From: Saccharina japonica
Taxonomy: Eukaryota; Sar; Phaeophyceae; Laminariales; Laminariaceae
Assembly (NCBI GenBank): GCA_008828725.1
Contig: MEHQ01002593.1
Location: forward strand, 1-64,000
Direction of reading: 5' to 3'
DNA length: 64,000 bases
The notes under the pieces were generated by a model that ran no database searches, was not told where the DNA came from, and worked only from the letters and a program-made list of their open reading frames with translations. The position numbers and the translations under genes are program-made. Within the stretch, counting starts at the first letter, position 1; the number at the start of each line of letters is the position of its first letter. Shown here one piece after another: positions 1 to 11,071 of the stretch.

Positions 1-708
1 GCTACAGCAGTGGAGGGAGGTTAAGGGTTGAAGCCCTCCTGATGTATTTTACCTACACGTTCCACTGCAGTTGTGCACCGGTACGGCTGCGCGAGGGCTG
101 CGTTGCTTCCTAAGTATCGATCGATCCCGTACGATATGAACGTCCGTAGTCTTCGAACCAAAGGCGGGGACGCGAGAATGGCGTCCCCGGGTTGGGAAAA
201 AAGCATAAAGGTTGTATACAGTTAGGGAGTATGATCACTTCCATCGTCAGCGACCTGATGTCACGATGGAAATTATGAAGCGCGCAGGAAAAAAGGAACC
301 TACAGAATACTCGTAGCTACCTACCATGTCCGACGCGGTCGTCACTGCGGGCGCCAGCCCAATGAGCCCTTACTGGGCAATGGGTTCCTTGGCGAGCACC
401 AAGCTAGGGATCAGAGGTGGCAGTGTTTAATTTCCGGAGAAACTACATTCTGCGACGAGGTGCCGCGTTGAATGACGGCGAATCAACGAGGGGGTACAGC
501 GGTAGCCCTGGGTGAGAGTCTCCGGTTGATCTCAACAGAGAGGCCACATTGACCCCTAACTATAGCAGAGTTAAAGCGACGACGGGATGTTACAACAGTA
601 TCATACTTGCTGGCGTATGTACCACATGTGAATACAATTTAGTACTCGTATTAATAGTATCCAAACGTCGTGCACCATCGAGCGTTCCAAGCCCGTTGCT
701 GTCACTTT
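1..708. other. unassigned sequence at window edge
   Basis: I recognise no gene or repeat family here. The open frames are short and start and stop without splice signals or recognisable motifs. It may be intron or intergenic DNA of a gene lying outside the window. Confidence 0.4.
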
Positions 709-715
709 TAGTTGC

Positions 716-752
716 AGTAGCAGCATCAACAGCAACAACAACATCAGCAACA

Positions 753-784
<32 letters not shown>

Positions 785-844
785 CAAAGCAGCACCAGCC
801 AAAGCAGCAGCAGCAGCAGCAGCAGCAGCCAAAGAAGCACTAGC

Positions 845-875
<31 letters not shown>

Positions 876-905
876 CCAGCCAGAGCAGCAGCAGCAGCAG
901 CAGCA
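716..905. repeat. interrupted CAG/GCA microsatellite
   Basis: Runs of CAG are broken by CAA, CCAAAG and CACTAG interruptions over about 190 bp. All three frames on both strands stay open (poly-Ala, poly-Gln/Ser, poly-Leu), so the long frames here are by-products of the repeat. The interruptions recur at intervals of roughly 45 bp, suggesting growth by local duplication of a larger block as well as by slippage. Confidence 0.9.
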
Positions 906-1374
906 GTTGTCCTTCCGCAACCAGCCGAGAGGGCAACATGACGACGCCGCGGTCTTCGGTTAGAACCCACCGCGCTGCGGTCTCTTATTCTATACACGAG
1001 CTATTGACATTACATGTACGCTACCGCCACCAGTATCATACCGGTACCTGGTACGAAACACTCGTAAATTCGGATGTGAGCCAACTGCGAAGGATCCATC
1101 AACACACGCGAAGACTGCCGAAACAACAGGTAACCAACATGAACGAAGGAGTGCAACAACTGAAAGTGTGTGTTTCTACCTCAGCGCATGTCATGTTCAT
1201 ATCATATGGTACGTGCGTCGCAGGACCGGCCCTACCTACTGACCACCGTACTACCACGTGAAAGGTATCCTGCAGGGTCCGTAGGACTACGAGTTCGTAC
1301 TCTCGTAGTCTGTGGGGCACATTCTACCCAAGATTCGCCAATGACTCATCAAGACCACTCGGTCGGCGACTCAC

Positions 1375-1640
1375 GTGCATCGGAAGAGCGTCTTGAAATT
1401 CGCCGACGGCATGAACCTTCCCACACGCTCCCAAAATCTCTCCTCCATGGGGATCATCTGCCTCCCTTGCGATGCTCCAACGGCATCAATGTCATCCTGT
1501 AGCTCGTTGTCCTCGAAGGCGCTCAAGTACGTCCTGATATCCTTCTCACTCACCACGCTGGCCATCATTCTGGCGCAATGCTGGTGCAACAGCACCAGAA
1601 AGGCCGTAGCCATACCTTTTATACCAGGTATAGTGGCCAT
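1375..1640 (-). CDS. putative first coding exon, unknown protein
   Basis: I do not recognise the protein with certainty. The minus-strand frame starts at an ATG in a strong Kozak-like context (CACCATGGCC, A at 1640) and runs about 88 codons to a consensus 5' splice site, GTGAGT, whose G is at 1374. Composition is protein-like: an acidic stretch around SAFEDNELQDDIDAVGAS, then a basic and aromatic stretch ending in FKTLFRC. The ending resembles the region just before the catalytic domain in PIF/Harbinger-type nuclease proteins, but that is a faint likeness and only inference. The frame also extends upstream to an ATG at 1721. I found no convincing downstream exon between here and position 1. 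Confidence 0.33.
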
Positions 1641-2164
1641 GGTGACGCCGCGTCTCTCCTCGTCGGAGCGTTCTCTTGTTGGGTTGCTTGGTTGGTTCAA
1701 CAATATAAAAGGGGTTTCCATACTAATTACAAGTGAATTATGGTTCTGGATTTCTGGGTTTCCGAAAATCCGAAAAAGTACTCTAAAGGGGGCTTAAGGA
1801 TCTCCCATGCAAGTATCACCAATTCACCCTGCCATAAGATCTCCGTATCTTATCGTGCAAACCAGATCTCGTGTGATCAACAACCTGGCGCGTCTCTTCG
1901 ACGCGTACACAGACAAGAAGGAAAGTGCCACAGGCTCAAGCTGTGAACCTGGAGCCCGTATTCATACTTGTATTCATACGAGTACGCATGTACGACGGGG
2001 ATGCGTAGTTGATACCAGGTTCGTTGATACCAGGTACCAGACAGCACATACATACATACTACATACGTCAAGTACTCGTACGACGACGGGGATACTTGGT
2101 TTTTTATACCAGATACGTATCATATACAAGAAACAAATCGCATTTTTTCAAGTTTGACATTTTG

Positions 2165-2560
2165 ACATATCGATCGACAAACCCAACGACTGCGTCATAA
2201 ACTCTGAACGCATCGTGCTGGTGAGGACCTCCGATCCACCCTACGAGCGTAGTGCCACAGTTCTCACGCCTCGGTCGATGATATGCGGAGGGCGCAGAGC
2301 AGGCGTCTGACGAAAACACAGTTGGCAGCTGAGTTCAAAACAGAACACGAAAACTCTATCCGATCGCAAGAACGAGTGTTTTAAGGTTTTTCGACGAAGA
2401 CCGTCGGACGCCGCAAGCAACCGCTCGCCCCCTAGACTACGAATCGTAATGATACCTTCGAGGCCGCTATGTACACTTGCTGGCCTTGCCTGGTACGAAG
2501 GTCGTTAGTCGTGGACTGAGTCTATGTCGACATCGAAGGTCAATCGTCGCATGCAGAATA
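2165..2560. repeat. dispersed repeat, related to 11385-11790
   Basis: Shares a run of about 400 bp with 11385-11790 in the same orientation, including the blocks AACGACTGCGTCAT, GCTGGCCTTGCCTG and GAGTCTATGTCGA. The other copy lies inside an inverted-repeat-bounded element in an intron, so this is probably a degraded copy of the same transposon. No TIR is visible at this copy. Confidence 0.6.
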
Positions 2561-2642
2561 TATGTTCTATTTGTGGTTGATTTGGGAATTGGGCATCAAA
2601 GCGAACTGCTGTACGACGAAGATTTGTTTTTTTCATCAGCGC

Positions 2643-2724
2643 TACTCTAAATTGCTATGATAAAGTGGGCATCAAAGATCAATTGATTAAAGTATTGTTT
2701 TTTGGGCATCAGACGAACTATATA
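2643..2724. repeat. 80-bp dispersed repeat, second copy at 50743-50825
   Basis: About 80 bp starting CTCTAAATTGCTATGATAAA and ending ACGAACTATATAT is nearly identical to 50743-50825. Each copy contains GGGCATCA twice. What follows differs between copies, so this is a conserved module inside larger elements. Confidence 0.7.
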
Positions 2725-2797
2725 TAATAGATAGATGGGATTGGTTGTGGGGGTTTAAGAACAGGAGTCACAGTACGTTTTATTTTGAGTCAACAAG

Positions 2798-2936
2798 AAG
2801 GGAATATGACAGTACTTTCAAGTATTTGCAGGTGAAGCAAGCATTGCCAAGCACCTGTTGACCTAGGACCACAATAAGGGAATATGACCGTACTTTGTAC
2901 TGGTAGGTGAAGCAAGCAATGCCAGGCACCTGTGGT
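2798..2936. repeat. 78-bp direct duplication
   Basis: Two direct copies (about 2798-2859 and 2876-2936) share AAGGGAATATGAC at the start and AGGTGAAGCAAGCA further on. The repeat lies just before the LTR-like block and could be part of a decayed retroelement. Confidence 0.6.
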
Positions 2937-3096
2937 CCTCGAAAAAAAATAAATTGGTGTAGTCCCTATTTTAATTGGAGTAGTCCCTAGTATTAGCTAG
3001 TTAACTTTGTCCTAGTTGTTACAACAGCAGTATCATATAACAGAGTTAGTTCATTATACACTCATCTGTGAGTGACAATGAACTTGGAGGGGCAAA

Positions 3097-3751
3097 TGTG
3101 GTGATACTGAGTTTTGTCTAGATTTTAGTATACGTAATTCAGTTTCATTGGAGTTTAGTATGAGATCGAGGGTTTCAATATAAGCCAGTAGGATGTCTAT
3201 CAGGGGAAGAATTCGTAGAATTGTAAAGGAACGGTGTTTTGAAGACAGTTTAATACGTTTTATTGGAGAATCGTAGGAGATGAGCTGTTGAAGGACAAGT
3301 TGAGTACGTTCTACGAGGAGATGAGAGATTCCAGAAGCATATCACAAGTCAGTTGAGAGTGCTTGAAATCAGTTGAGAGAATAAGTACAGTAACGAACCA
3401 ATCATCAGCACAGAGTGCGATGGTCAACGGAAGCAGAGGAAAGAGTTGAAAAGGGGGTACCTGGAGAGGTTATAGGTTATAAGTATAGGATGTCTTGAAA
3501 ATAGTCTTGAGAGATAAGCAAAGCTCCCGTTGAGAGGAATGGCACGCAAGTCTCTGACCACGTGGGTCTAGGAAGAGTGGAATAGGAGAAGTTGGAGACA
3601 GCTAGACGAGCAAGGGTGCCCCGCCCCACCCCCCCTCGTTCAGTACTCGTTTTCCCAGCCTTCATCTGCAACCTGAGAAGATAATAAAAGACTTACAAAC
3701 TATCCTTGAATCGAGCTATTGTTGTATTGATACGTCGAACCAATCAGCACA
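3097..3751 (+). mobile_element. possible retrotransposon LTR (solo or 3')
   Basis: A purine-rich tract (GGAGGGGCAAA, 3087-3096) is followed directly by TGTGG, the arrangement of a polypurine tract and 3' LTR start. Near the other end AATAAAAG (around 3683) could be a polyadenylation signal, and the block can be closed at a CA at 3751. No partner LTR, coding region or TSD was found, so the right end is a guess. An AT-rich intergenic stretch is the alternative. Confidence 0.3.
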
Positions 3752-4088
3752 TAGCATCTGCTGCTGCCGTGTGAGTGAAGAGAGAGAGCTACAACCCGCT
3801 TTCACAAGAGATTGAAAACGCTTTTGCACGACACCTCGGTGGCATTATATAATTCTGTATGGGTTATAGACTGTGGGCCCAGGACGGATCACGGCGCTGC
3901 GTGTTTGGCTACTCTTGTACACAGCTGGGACACAGCACTCGTGCATCGACCACCAGGGAGAGGGAAAGCATCAGCACCTTGGCCACCATCGTATGTATTG
4001 TGGCCGCACGGCAGCAGCTGCGCCTTTGCCGAAACCAACCATCAAAACAACCTAACGGCCTTTTTCTGACCACGCGACAACAACAGCA

Positions 4089-4531
4089 AACAGCCGATTT
4101 TCCTATTTGAGAATTGCCTTTCCGATGAGAATGAAAATTGATTTTAGTACTTTGTTATTTTTAAGAGTTGTATTTCGCTCACGATCAAAATTTGACCTAG
4201 AAAATATGTTCCTCGATGGTAGGTATCGATCCACGAAAAAAAGAATGAAATCGGCCTTGACAGGCTCATGAAATCAAAGATTTAAGGGAATTTGCATTTA
4301 TGAGCTAGGCCCCTCGCCCATAAATACAGCTTTTCTGGGATCCTCGATATCTTGAGACTGCCCATGCCGATTTCATATTTTTTTTTGTCATCGACGGGTG
4401 TCACAACTGACAATAGTTTACAGCGGAAAAAATGACTGTAAGGGAAGTACATCTCTTACAATTCAAAAACCAATTTTTTCGATTCTCATTCTCATCGGAA
4501 AGGCAATTCTCAATTAGGAAAATCGGCTGTT
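4089..4531. mobile_element. MITE with TIRs of about 44 bp
   Basis: The first ~44 bp (starting AACAGCCGATTTTCC) recur as reverse complement at the right end with about one mismatch; the inner part includes GAATTGCCTTTCCGATGAG. The element is 443 bp and flanked by AGCA on both sides (4085-4088 and 4532-4535), a likely 4-bp TSD. Its interior has no coding potential. The superfamily is not clear: the tip does not fit the hAT pattern seen in neighbouring elements. Confidence 0.8.
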
Positions 4532-4848
4532 AGCAGCTCATGCTCCGTGAGAGCGAGAGCTCCTTGCTGGCCCACAGCGACCAGACAAGCCCTTACGCAG
4601 CTCCGCAGGAGGTTCCCAGTCCGTTCCCTGTCTTCGAAGACCTGGTGCTGAAGGTTGATCGCCCAACCAGGCGTAGATCACTCGTTCGTGTCGTGGAGTT
4701 CAAAATCTCAGTTCTGTTCTGATTTTCTTGGTTCCCCCATGAAAAAAAAACAAACCCACGATAGACGTATTTAATCCTGAGGATAGGTCTATATATCTGG
4801 ATCTGAACCGAACAAAGCCTTATCGAGTTTTAGACGTACAAAAAATAG

Positions 4849-6035
4849 CAAGGGTACGCGCGGTAAAGGTCGGGACGGGAACGGTACGGTACGGGAATGG
4901 GAAACTGTCAGATTTTTCGCTCCCGACCGCGATTTCCCGACTGGTACCATCGTCAGTTTATGTTCCCGAGCTCTACCGTCCCGCGGTGATGGCCGTGTTC
5001 CCGTTCCCGATTGTTTCCCATCCCACTGTCTGCCCATTCCCGACTATTCCCGTCCCGCTGTCCACCCAGTCCCGACTATTCCCATCCCACTGTCATATAA
5101 GTGATTCCCGTCCCATCCCGACCATGGGGCACAGCTTCTCCCATCCCGCATCTCACTATTGGGGCAGATATTCCCATTCCATTACCGCTGATGTTTTCGT
5201 TTTCCCATCGCATGACCATGGATGGATGCAAGTGCGTATACTGCGTTTTTACTCGCATATTTCCGAACTATAAAACAAAAAATCGTCTACGCGCGTATAT
5301 ATATTTCCTTTTTTTTTCCCCCTCTCGTGTTTTTTTTTAAAATTTTGAACACGAAGTTAAAATCTGTATCAACCATTCAATCGGCCGCACTCACACTTCG
5401 GTATTTGAAATATTGGTACGGATGTGCTTCGGCGCTTCAAGCAGCGCCAAAGCAATCAGCCCCGGTTCCTGCTTCCATTGGTAGTATTCTCGCGAATGTT
5501 ATACACGTCTCTCGTAGCATATCAATACGTCGAAGTCACAAGTCGGTAATAATATAACTAGACACGTAGAAGCTACGAGGACTCGCACTCGAAGAAGACT
5601 TTTGATTAAATTTTGCTATTTTCAGCCGTTGTCTCCAGCCTGTGTTCCCGACCGTGTTCCCAACCATTCCCGACTGCGTTTCCCGACTGCGTTTCCCGAC
5701 CCGGCTCCCGACCTATTCCCGACCTATTCCGGACCCATTCCCGACCTATTCCCGACCCGTTCACCGATAATTTCCCATACCGCCGAAAAATGGTTCCCGT
5801 ACCGTACCGTACCGCCCAAAATCTGTTCCCGTCCCGTCCCGTGCGGCCAAAGAATCGTGTCTTCCCGTCCAATCCCGTCAACCAAATGGCTTCCCACCTT
5901 CCCGTCCAATTCCCGTCCCGCGGTAAACAGACGGGAACATTTTCCCATACCGCCCCTCGGGAAGACCCCAAAAATTTATGCCTGCGGCGGGCAAAACGAT
6001 CCCATCCCGTGCCTTCGGCACCGCGCGTACCCTTG
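4849..6035. mobile_element. hAT-like non-autonomous element, CCCGAC-rich
   Basis: The perfect 16-bp TIR CAAGGGTACGCGCGGT opens the element and its reverse complement closes it. The flanks are an exact 8-bp TSD, AAAAATAG (4841-4848 and 6036-6043). Tip CAAGG fits the hAT pattern YARNG, and 8 bp is the hAT TSD length. About 400-480 bp at each end is a degenerate array of TTCCCGAC/TCCCGTCCC motifs in opposite orientation. The middle (about 5230-5600) is AT-rich and non-repetitive. No transposase reading frame is present. The frames over the arrays are repeat by-products. Confidence 0.85.
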
Positions 6036-6100
6036 AAAAATAGGCCCTTATTTTACACCTACCGACGACGGCAGACCACGGTGAAAAACGGATTTTCCAA

Positions 6101-6141
6101 AAATATGCACTTGGACACTTTTTTTTACCAAGTGCATATTT
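6101..6141. other. 14-bp perfect hairpin with T-rich loop
   Basis: AAATATGCACTTGG (6101-6114) pairs with CCAAGTGCATATTT (6128-6141) around a 13-nt loop containing TTTTTTTT. It sits 58 bp beyond the TSD of the preceding hAT-like element and could be a remnant of a small palindromic element or a structured transcript end. Confidence 0.7.
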
Positions 6142-6688
6142 GAAGCAAGTCTACGAGTAATTTCCAGCAAACAAACAGCAGTCCCTGGTCCAGCAGTGCA
6201 AGATCACGAGGGCATGAGACGACGCAACGCCGACACAGACACCGCAGCACAGCAGAGCACATCACATATAACACGCCATCATTGCAATGCCCAACCCAGC
6301 TACAGCATGCCGCTTGGGGTAACACGAACCCGAAGCAACCAGCCTACGTGTGTAAACACCAGCAACGTTGGCGGGGGTGAGAAGGATCCCGCTCGCGTAG
6401 TCGACCCTCAATTTATTCTGAGGGTCGAGAACACATCGAGCCAGCACCGAGCAAGCACACACAAAGAGCACACACCCCAACGCGAAAAACACACATCGCA
6501 GCACACAGATCACCAGCATCCCAATTGTGTTAGTATCGCAATCGAATGAGTAACATTCGCGTTGCTAGTCTCGGGTCTTAATAAAAAATAAAGTGTTGAG
6601 AAAGGGCCATATAGTATCGAGCAAGTTTTGTCCAGTGTTAGAATCGCAATCGAATGAGTATCATTCGCGTTGCTACAGTATACAGTAG

Positions 6689-7549
6689 TAGGGTTGCACC
6701 CCGGCCTCAAAATTTGGAACCGGTAACCGGACCGGATTGTGGGGGGTTCAGACGGAACCGGAACCGGGTACCCGGCCTTCTTTCAGCCCGGGTACCCGGG
6801 TTATCATGCACTATTTTCTCCCTTTTTAGCGTTTCAGCGGGCCTGAACGGTCCGCAGGCGGCGTGGTAAGGCGGACGGTGGGAGGGAATGACATAATTTC
6901 GTCTATTATCTCGACGAATCATGCCAAAGAAAGAAGATGGAAGGCAGAAGGCTGCCTGTCCAAATACTCGGGGTAAATTTATTTGTTCCGGTCCGATTCC
7001 GGTTCCGACGGTTCCGGGTACCCGCCACCGGGTACCCGGTTCTCAGTCAGACGGGATGCAGCCCTAGTCGCGTGTTGTGCGAAGGCTGTAGGAGAAAAGG
7101 AAAAAGGAGAGTCTAGGGGCACAGTGTATGTATAAATCAACGTTTATCCCAGTCTTGGGGCTCCGTAAAGCACAATCAACGGGTACCCGGGTATCCCGGT
7201 ACCCGGGTGCCCGGGGTCCAAATAAATACCCGGGGTAAAATTATTTGTTCCTGTCCGATTCCGGTTCCGACGGTTCCGGGTACCCGCCACCGGGTACCCG
7301 GTTCTCAGTCAGACGGGGTGCAACCCTAGTGTCCTGGTAGCTGGTAGGGGTATCGCCTGTGTGTCGCGTGTTGTGCGAAGGCTGTAGGAGAGAAGGGAGA
7401 AAAAATGAATCACAATCAACGGGTACCCGGGTACCCGGGGTCCAAACTACCCGGGGTAAATTATTTGTCCCGGTCCGGTTCCGGTTCCCGACGGTTCCGG
7501 GTACCCGACACCGGGTACCCGGTTCTCAGTCAGACGGGGTGCAACCCTA
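6689..7549. mobile_element. hAT-like element with GGTACCCG arrays, present only in copy 1
   Basis: Left tip TAGGGTTGCACCCCG is repeated as reverse complement at 7536-7549, with further copies ending near 7064 and 7330. The interior is degenerate GGTACCCGGG palindromes plus a middle segment related to that of the 7915-8576 element (TGAACGGTCC, AGGCGG). The right part is duplicated: TCGCGTGTTGTGCGAAGG occurs at about 7068 and 7363. The flanking 8 bp do not match, so no TSD is confirmed. The tip fits YARNG. Confidence 0.65.
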
Positions 7550-7609
7550 GTCTTTGTCCGGCGTTTTTCCCGCGGGCTCAGGGGTAGTTCCTCGTTGTCT
7601 TCAATGTTG

Positions 7610-8600
7610 CACAGATGCTCCGAGTACTTTGGAGTAAAGTAAGGAGTGTTATTGGAGATAAAATACTTCAGGTACTTCGTGTACTCACAAAGTATTTCGG
7701 GGTTCAATACTCCGGGATATACTGCTCGCACTCGGAGTATTTCGGGTATCAACACTCTCGATATACTGCTTGTACTCGGAGTATTTCGGGGTCCGATACT
7801 GCCGGTACTCCTGTACTCCAAGTATTTGAGGCTTCAGTACTGCTTATACTCCAAGTACTCCGAGTATTCAGGCCGCCAGTACTCTCATACGACGATATAC
7901 TCGGGGTACGAAATTAGAGATGGCTCCCGGCTAAAAAATTGGAACCGGGACCAGTGCCGCCTTCGGTGGGATTTGACCAGTACCACCGTCCCGGGTACCC
8001 GCGGTACTGGGTATCCCGGGTACCCGGGGTTACGTGTGCATTTTTCTCCACTCTTGTGTTTGAGCGGCGTGAACGGTCCTCAGGCGGGGTGGTGAGGCGT
8101 GGTGAGGCGGAAGGTGGGAGGACAAGCCTTCATGTCGTCTCTCTCGATAAATGAAAATGCGAAATAACCCGGGCACCCTGGTACCCGGAAACCCGCGTAG
8201 CCGGGATACGCAGTACCGCGGGTAATAAAAATGAAAACCGGACAGTACCGGTACCGACGGTTCCGGATACCCGCCTCCGGGTACCCAGTTCCCACGAATC
8301 CGGGAGCCACCTCTATTCCGCTGGTAGCTGGTAGGGGTCTGGTGTGTGTATGGCGTGTTGTGTGAAGGTAGGTAGGGATTGCTGTGCGTTGTGCGCTGTG
8401 CGCTGTCTATCGGGGGCTTCGCGGAGCGTAACTAATAACGGGTACCCGGGAACCCGGGTACCCGGAATACCCAGTACCGCGCGTAATAAAAATGGAACCG
8501 GGACGGTACCGGTACCGACGGTTCCGTGTACCCGCCTCCGGGTACCCGGTTCCCACGGATCCGGGAGCCATCTCTGTACGAAATTCACTCGATACTCGGA
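7610..8600. mobile_element. ACTCGGAGTA-rich element, split by a later insertion
   Basis: Begins CACAGATGCTCCGAGTA, the same tip as the complete 345-bp element at 45332-45676, and continues as degenerate TACTCGGAGTA palindromes. It is interrupted at 7915 by the AGAGATGG element and resumes for about 20 bp after 8584. The expected right tip is not found, so the right end appears lost or diverged. Confidence 0.6.
7915..8576. mobile_element. hAT-like element (AGAGATGG family), copy 1
   Basis: The tips TAGAGATGGCTCCCGG and, inverted, CAGAGATGGCTCCCGG both fit YARNG. The flanks are an exact 8-bp TSD TACGAAAT (7907-7914 and 8577-8584). The element is 662 bp, with subterminal GGTACCCGGG arrays and a middle with TGAACGGTCCTCAGGCGG. 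Clusters reading GGTACCGGTACCGACGG also occur near the right end. No transposase frame. It is inserted inside the ACTCGGAGTA element, giving a two-level nest. Confidence 0.88.
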
Positions 8601-9550
8601 GTATACTGCACAATCGGACTGCATAGGACGGTGCTTTTGTTTTTGAGATCGAAAAATACACAGTATGTTCGCAGTCGTTGGTGTTGATTGAACGCGCTGA
8701 GGTTGGTCGGTAAAAACAAGATCCGGGAGTTGGCGAGGATCCAACTCGCGAGTACCACTAGGTCCGAAAAAGATCGCTCGCCTCGGCAATGAGGGCCTAC
8801 GGAGACACGAGCCACGGCAGATGGGGGCCGCTCGCGATGGGAATTAGGCACCACTGCCTTCACGAGCTAGAGCCCGGCGTTGGGGTACACCATTCCCTCA
8901 GGCTGCTGCTGCTGCTGCTGCTACTGCTGTTGTTGGTGTTGACCATGGCCATGGCCGCCAGAAGTCCAAGGGTCAATGACACAAACACTGCGTACGGCAG
9001 ATGCATACCGATATAGAGCTACCCGCGCTATTGCGTGTTGCCGAGGGGTGGTGGTGAGGCGTGGGATGTACTCATTCACGCGTGGTGGCGCTTTCATGTC
9101 ATGCAACTGTCGTGGCCTGCTTTCATGTCACCACAGCCATCAGGAACCCCCACCCCCTATTCAAAAATAGTAGTAATAAATGTGGAACTCCCAGTAGTCC
9201 CAGTTTTTTCTCCGCAGGGTCTGCTGGAGGGATACTCGGCGAGCGTGCTGCTGCGCTCGGCGTGCGCTCACCAAGATGCCGATACTCGGCCGAGGCCCAT
9301 GGTGTGTGGTTGGCTATCGAGGCGTGCAAAAACTATCGCGACACCGCTGCTGCTGTGCGCCAAGAACGAGCTTTGAGGGTCGAGGGGACAAGGGGGTACC
9401 TGGGTTATGGTTAGAGGGGGTCACTTTTCTGTCACGCTGAGTAACTTGAAAACTGGGGCAACTTTTGTCACGCCTATTATCTTGAAAATCGGTCTTCACT
9501 TTTGGGATTATGGTCGCTGAGTCTCCGGTCCAAGGACCGGAGAACTGACA

Positions 9551-10642
9551 ACCAAACGCAGCCAAACTAGCTTATGGAAAGCGCTAGCGAGATAGCTACG
9601 AACCCGGCGCGCTCTGCGGTCAGAGAGCTCGTGCTCTCATATCGCTCGTCGCGCTCTCGCTCCTGCTCTGTCGCCCTGAAGTCTCTAATTTTGCGATGTT
9701 TGTTTTTCGACTTTCCCTGGTAGCTCATGGCCCGTGAGGTATCATACAAACTGCCAGGCTGAGACACACATGTATGATACGGGCACAAAGCACTCGTATT
9801 AGTTTTGGCCGTTGGTTCGTCTCATCATCGTGCGAGAGCAGCATGGCCGGGCTTCCTCGAAGTTTCTGCCCACTCCTGAGATAAATCCTCTTCTTGCCAC
9901 GTGTACGATGTCGTAGTGCAGAAATGCCCTACTTTATTTCCAAGTTCTTCGGTACTTGCTCGATTTTCCTGTCTAAAAAGACCACTATTTCGTGTTTTAA
10001 ACATTGGGGCGATTTGTGCCCAAAAGTTAAAAAATATCGAATGGCCAAGCTCTTCCATATGGGACTACATAACACCTATCCTCGAGGTTTAAATAGGTTT
10101 GATAAGATGGCACACCGAATAACGATGTGGTGGGATTTGTTGCCGGTGAAAAATCCGACTCCCTTCCGTTTTCAATCACAAAACTAATATTGCATAAGAT
10201 CTGGCCTGAGGTATGTAATAACTCATAAATTTAAAAGGTGTATTTTATCACAACGGGTATGAGGCGTGTCGATTACTTACGCTGACTGATACCGACACAC
10301 CAGTCGCAGGCCTCTGTCGTGCTACTGGGTTGGCGGCCAACTTTATCCATGGCATAACGTCAAACTGTTACAGCGTTTGGCTTATGCCGAGAGGGTCGCG
10401 GTCATTTGTTTTGCGGAAACGAGTGGGCTCGATTTCGCAGTGTGCTACAGCACTCTGCGGACGACGTACAACAAACCACCACAAGCACCAATGCACGCAC
10501 CTCAACGAAGTACAACGGCTCACCGAGAGTATCGCGCCGCCGATATACTGAAAACGCGCAAGGGCGTCCTACCAAGCAGATCAAGGGCAAAGTCAATTTG
10601 TCCTTGTTCAACTCACTATTCCAAAGCGTGTCGGCACCACTG
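9551..10642. other. intergenic, nothing recognised
   Basis: About 1.1 kb downstream (minus-strand sense) of the glycosyltransferase-like gene. It may hold the 3' UTR. I see no repeat family or recognisable protein. Confidence 0.4.
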
Positions 10643-11071
10643 CTAAAGCCTTAACACGACTCTACTCGTCGCAATAAACTCGTCCAGTGCCCCCCTCAGA
10701 AGTACCGTTGACGCTAGAACCGGATCTCGCCACGAACCTGAAATAGGAACCCACAAGTATCCTCTCTCCGCCACAGCAAGGGGGGGGACAGTTTTGTACT
10801 GAGCGGGAGTATGGGATCCACTACAATCCGTTGAAAATAGCGAGATTCCTTTCGTTAGCAGTCCGGCGATCTGGCCAAACGTGCTACATCCCATCAACAC
10901 GGCATCCGCCTGAATCATGCAGGACATTGCGTTCTGCACATCCGAGCCGACGTGAAGAACAAGGGGTCTCCCGGCCACGTAGAACATTCCTGACCGGTTC
11001 GGTTGGCAGAATCTACCAGCTTGCTTCTCGGGGCAGTCGTCGGGCGTTTCGGCCATCAAACATGCCGGTAT
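10643..11071 (-). CDS. glycosyltransferase-like gene, last exon
   Basis: Begins after a pyrimidine-rich acceptor (CTGCTATCTCTTATGCAG) in phase 0. About 142 codons to a TAG at 10643-10645. Contains LHVGSDVQNAMSCMIQADAV and then MGCSTFGQIAGLLTKG, the segment that in fucosyltransferase-type enzymes contacts the donor and ends with SxFG. The remaining ~60 residues are ordinary in composition. The frame also extends upstream of 11071, but there it runs into the inverted repeat of the intronic element, so that part is not exon. Confidence 0.6.
   Translation of the reverse strand: MPACLMAETPDDCPEKQAGRFCQPNRSGMFYVAGRPLVLHVGSDVQNAMSCMIQADAVLMGCSTFGQIAGLLTKGISLFSTDCSGSHTPAQYKTVPPLAVAERGYLWVPISGSWRDPVLASTVLLRGALDEFIATSRVVLRL

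Larger units (their letters stand above)
6526..9550. repeat. large duplicated block, copy 1
   Basis: Same order and orientation as 24659-27390. Shared landmarks are two copies of a short inverted motif around CGAATGAGTAACATTCG, the GCTCCGAGTACTTTGG element, the AGAGATGGCTCCCGG hAT-like element at the same site, a CTG tract followed by GTTGTTGGTGTTGACC, and TTTTGGGATTATG near the right end. Differences: this copy carries an extra 0.86 kb TIR-like insertion (6689-7549) and has a shorter CTG tract. No TIR, LTR or TSD was found at the block ends, so it is either a segmental duplication or a large composite element. Confidence 0.85.

Noticed and set aside
590..997. Long Ala/Leu/Gln-rich open frames over the CAG tract
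   Set aside because: They appear on both strands and in several frames, as expected from a triplet repeat.
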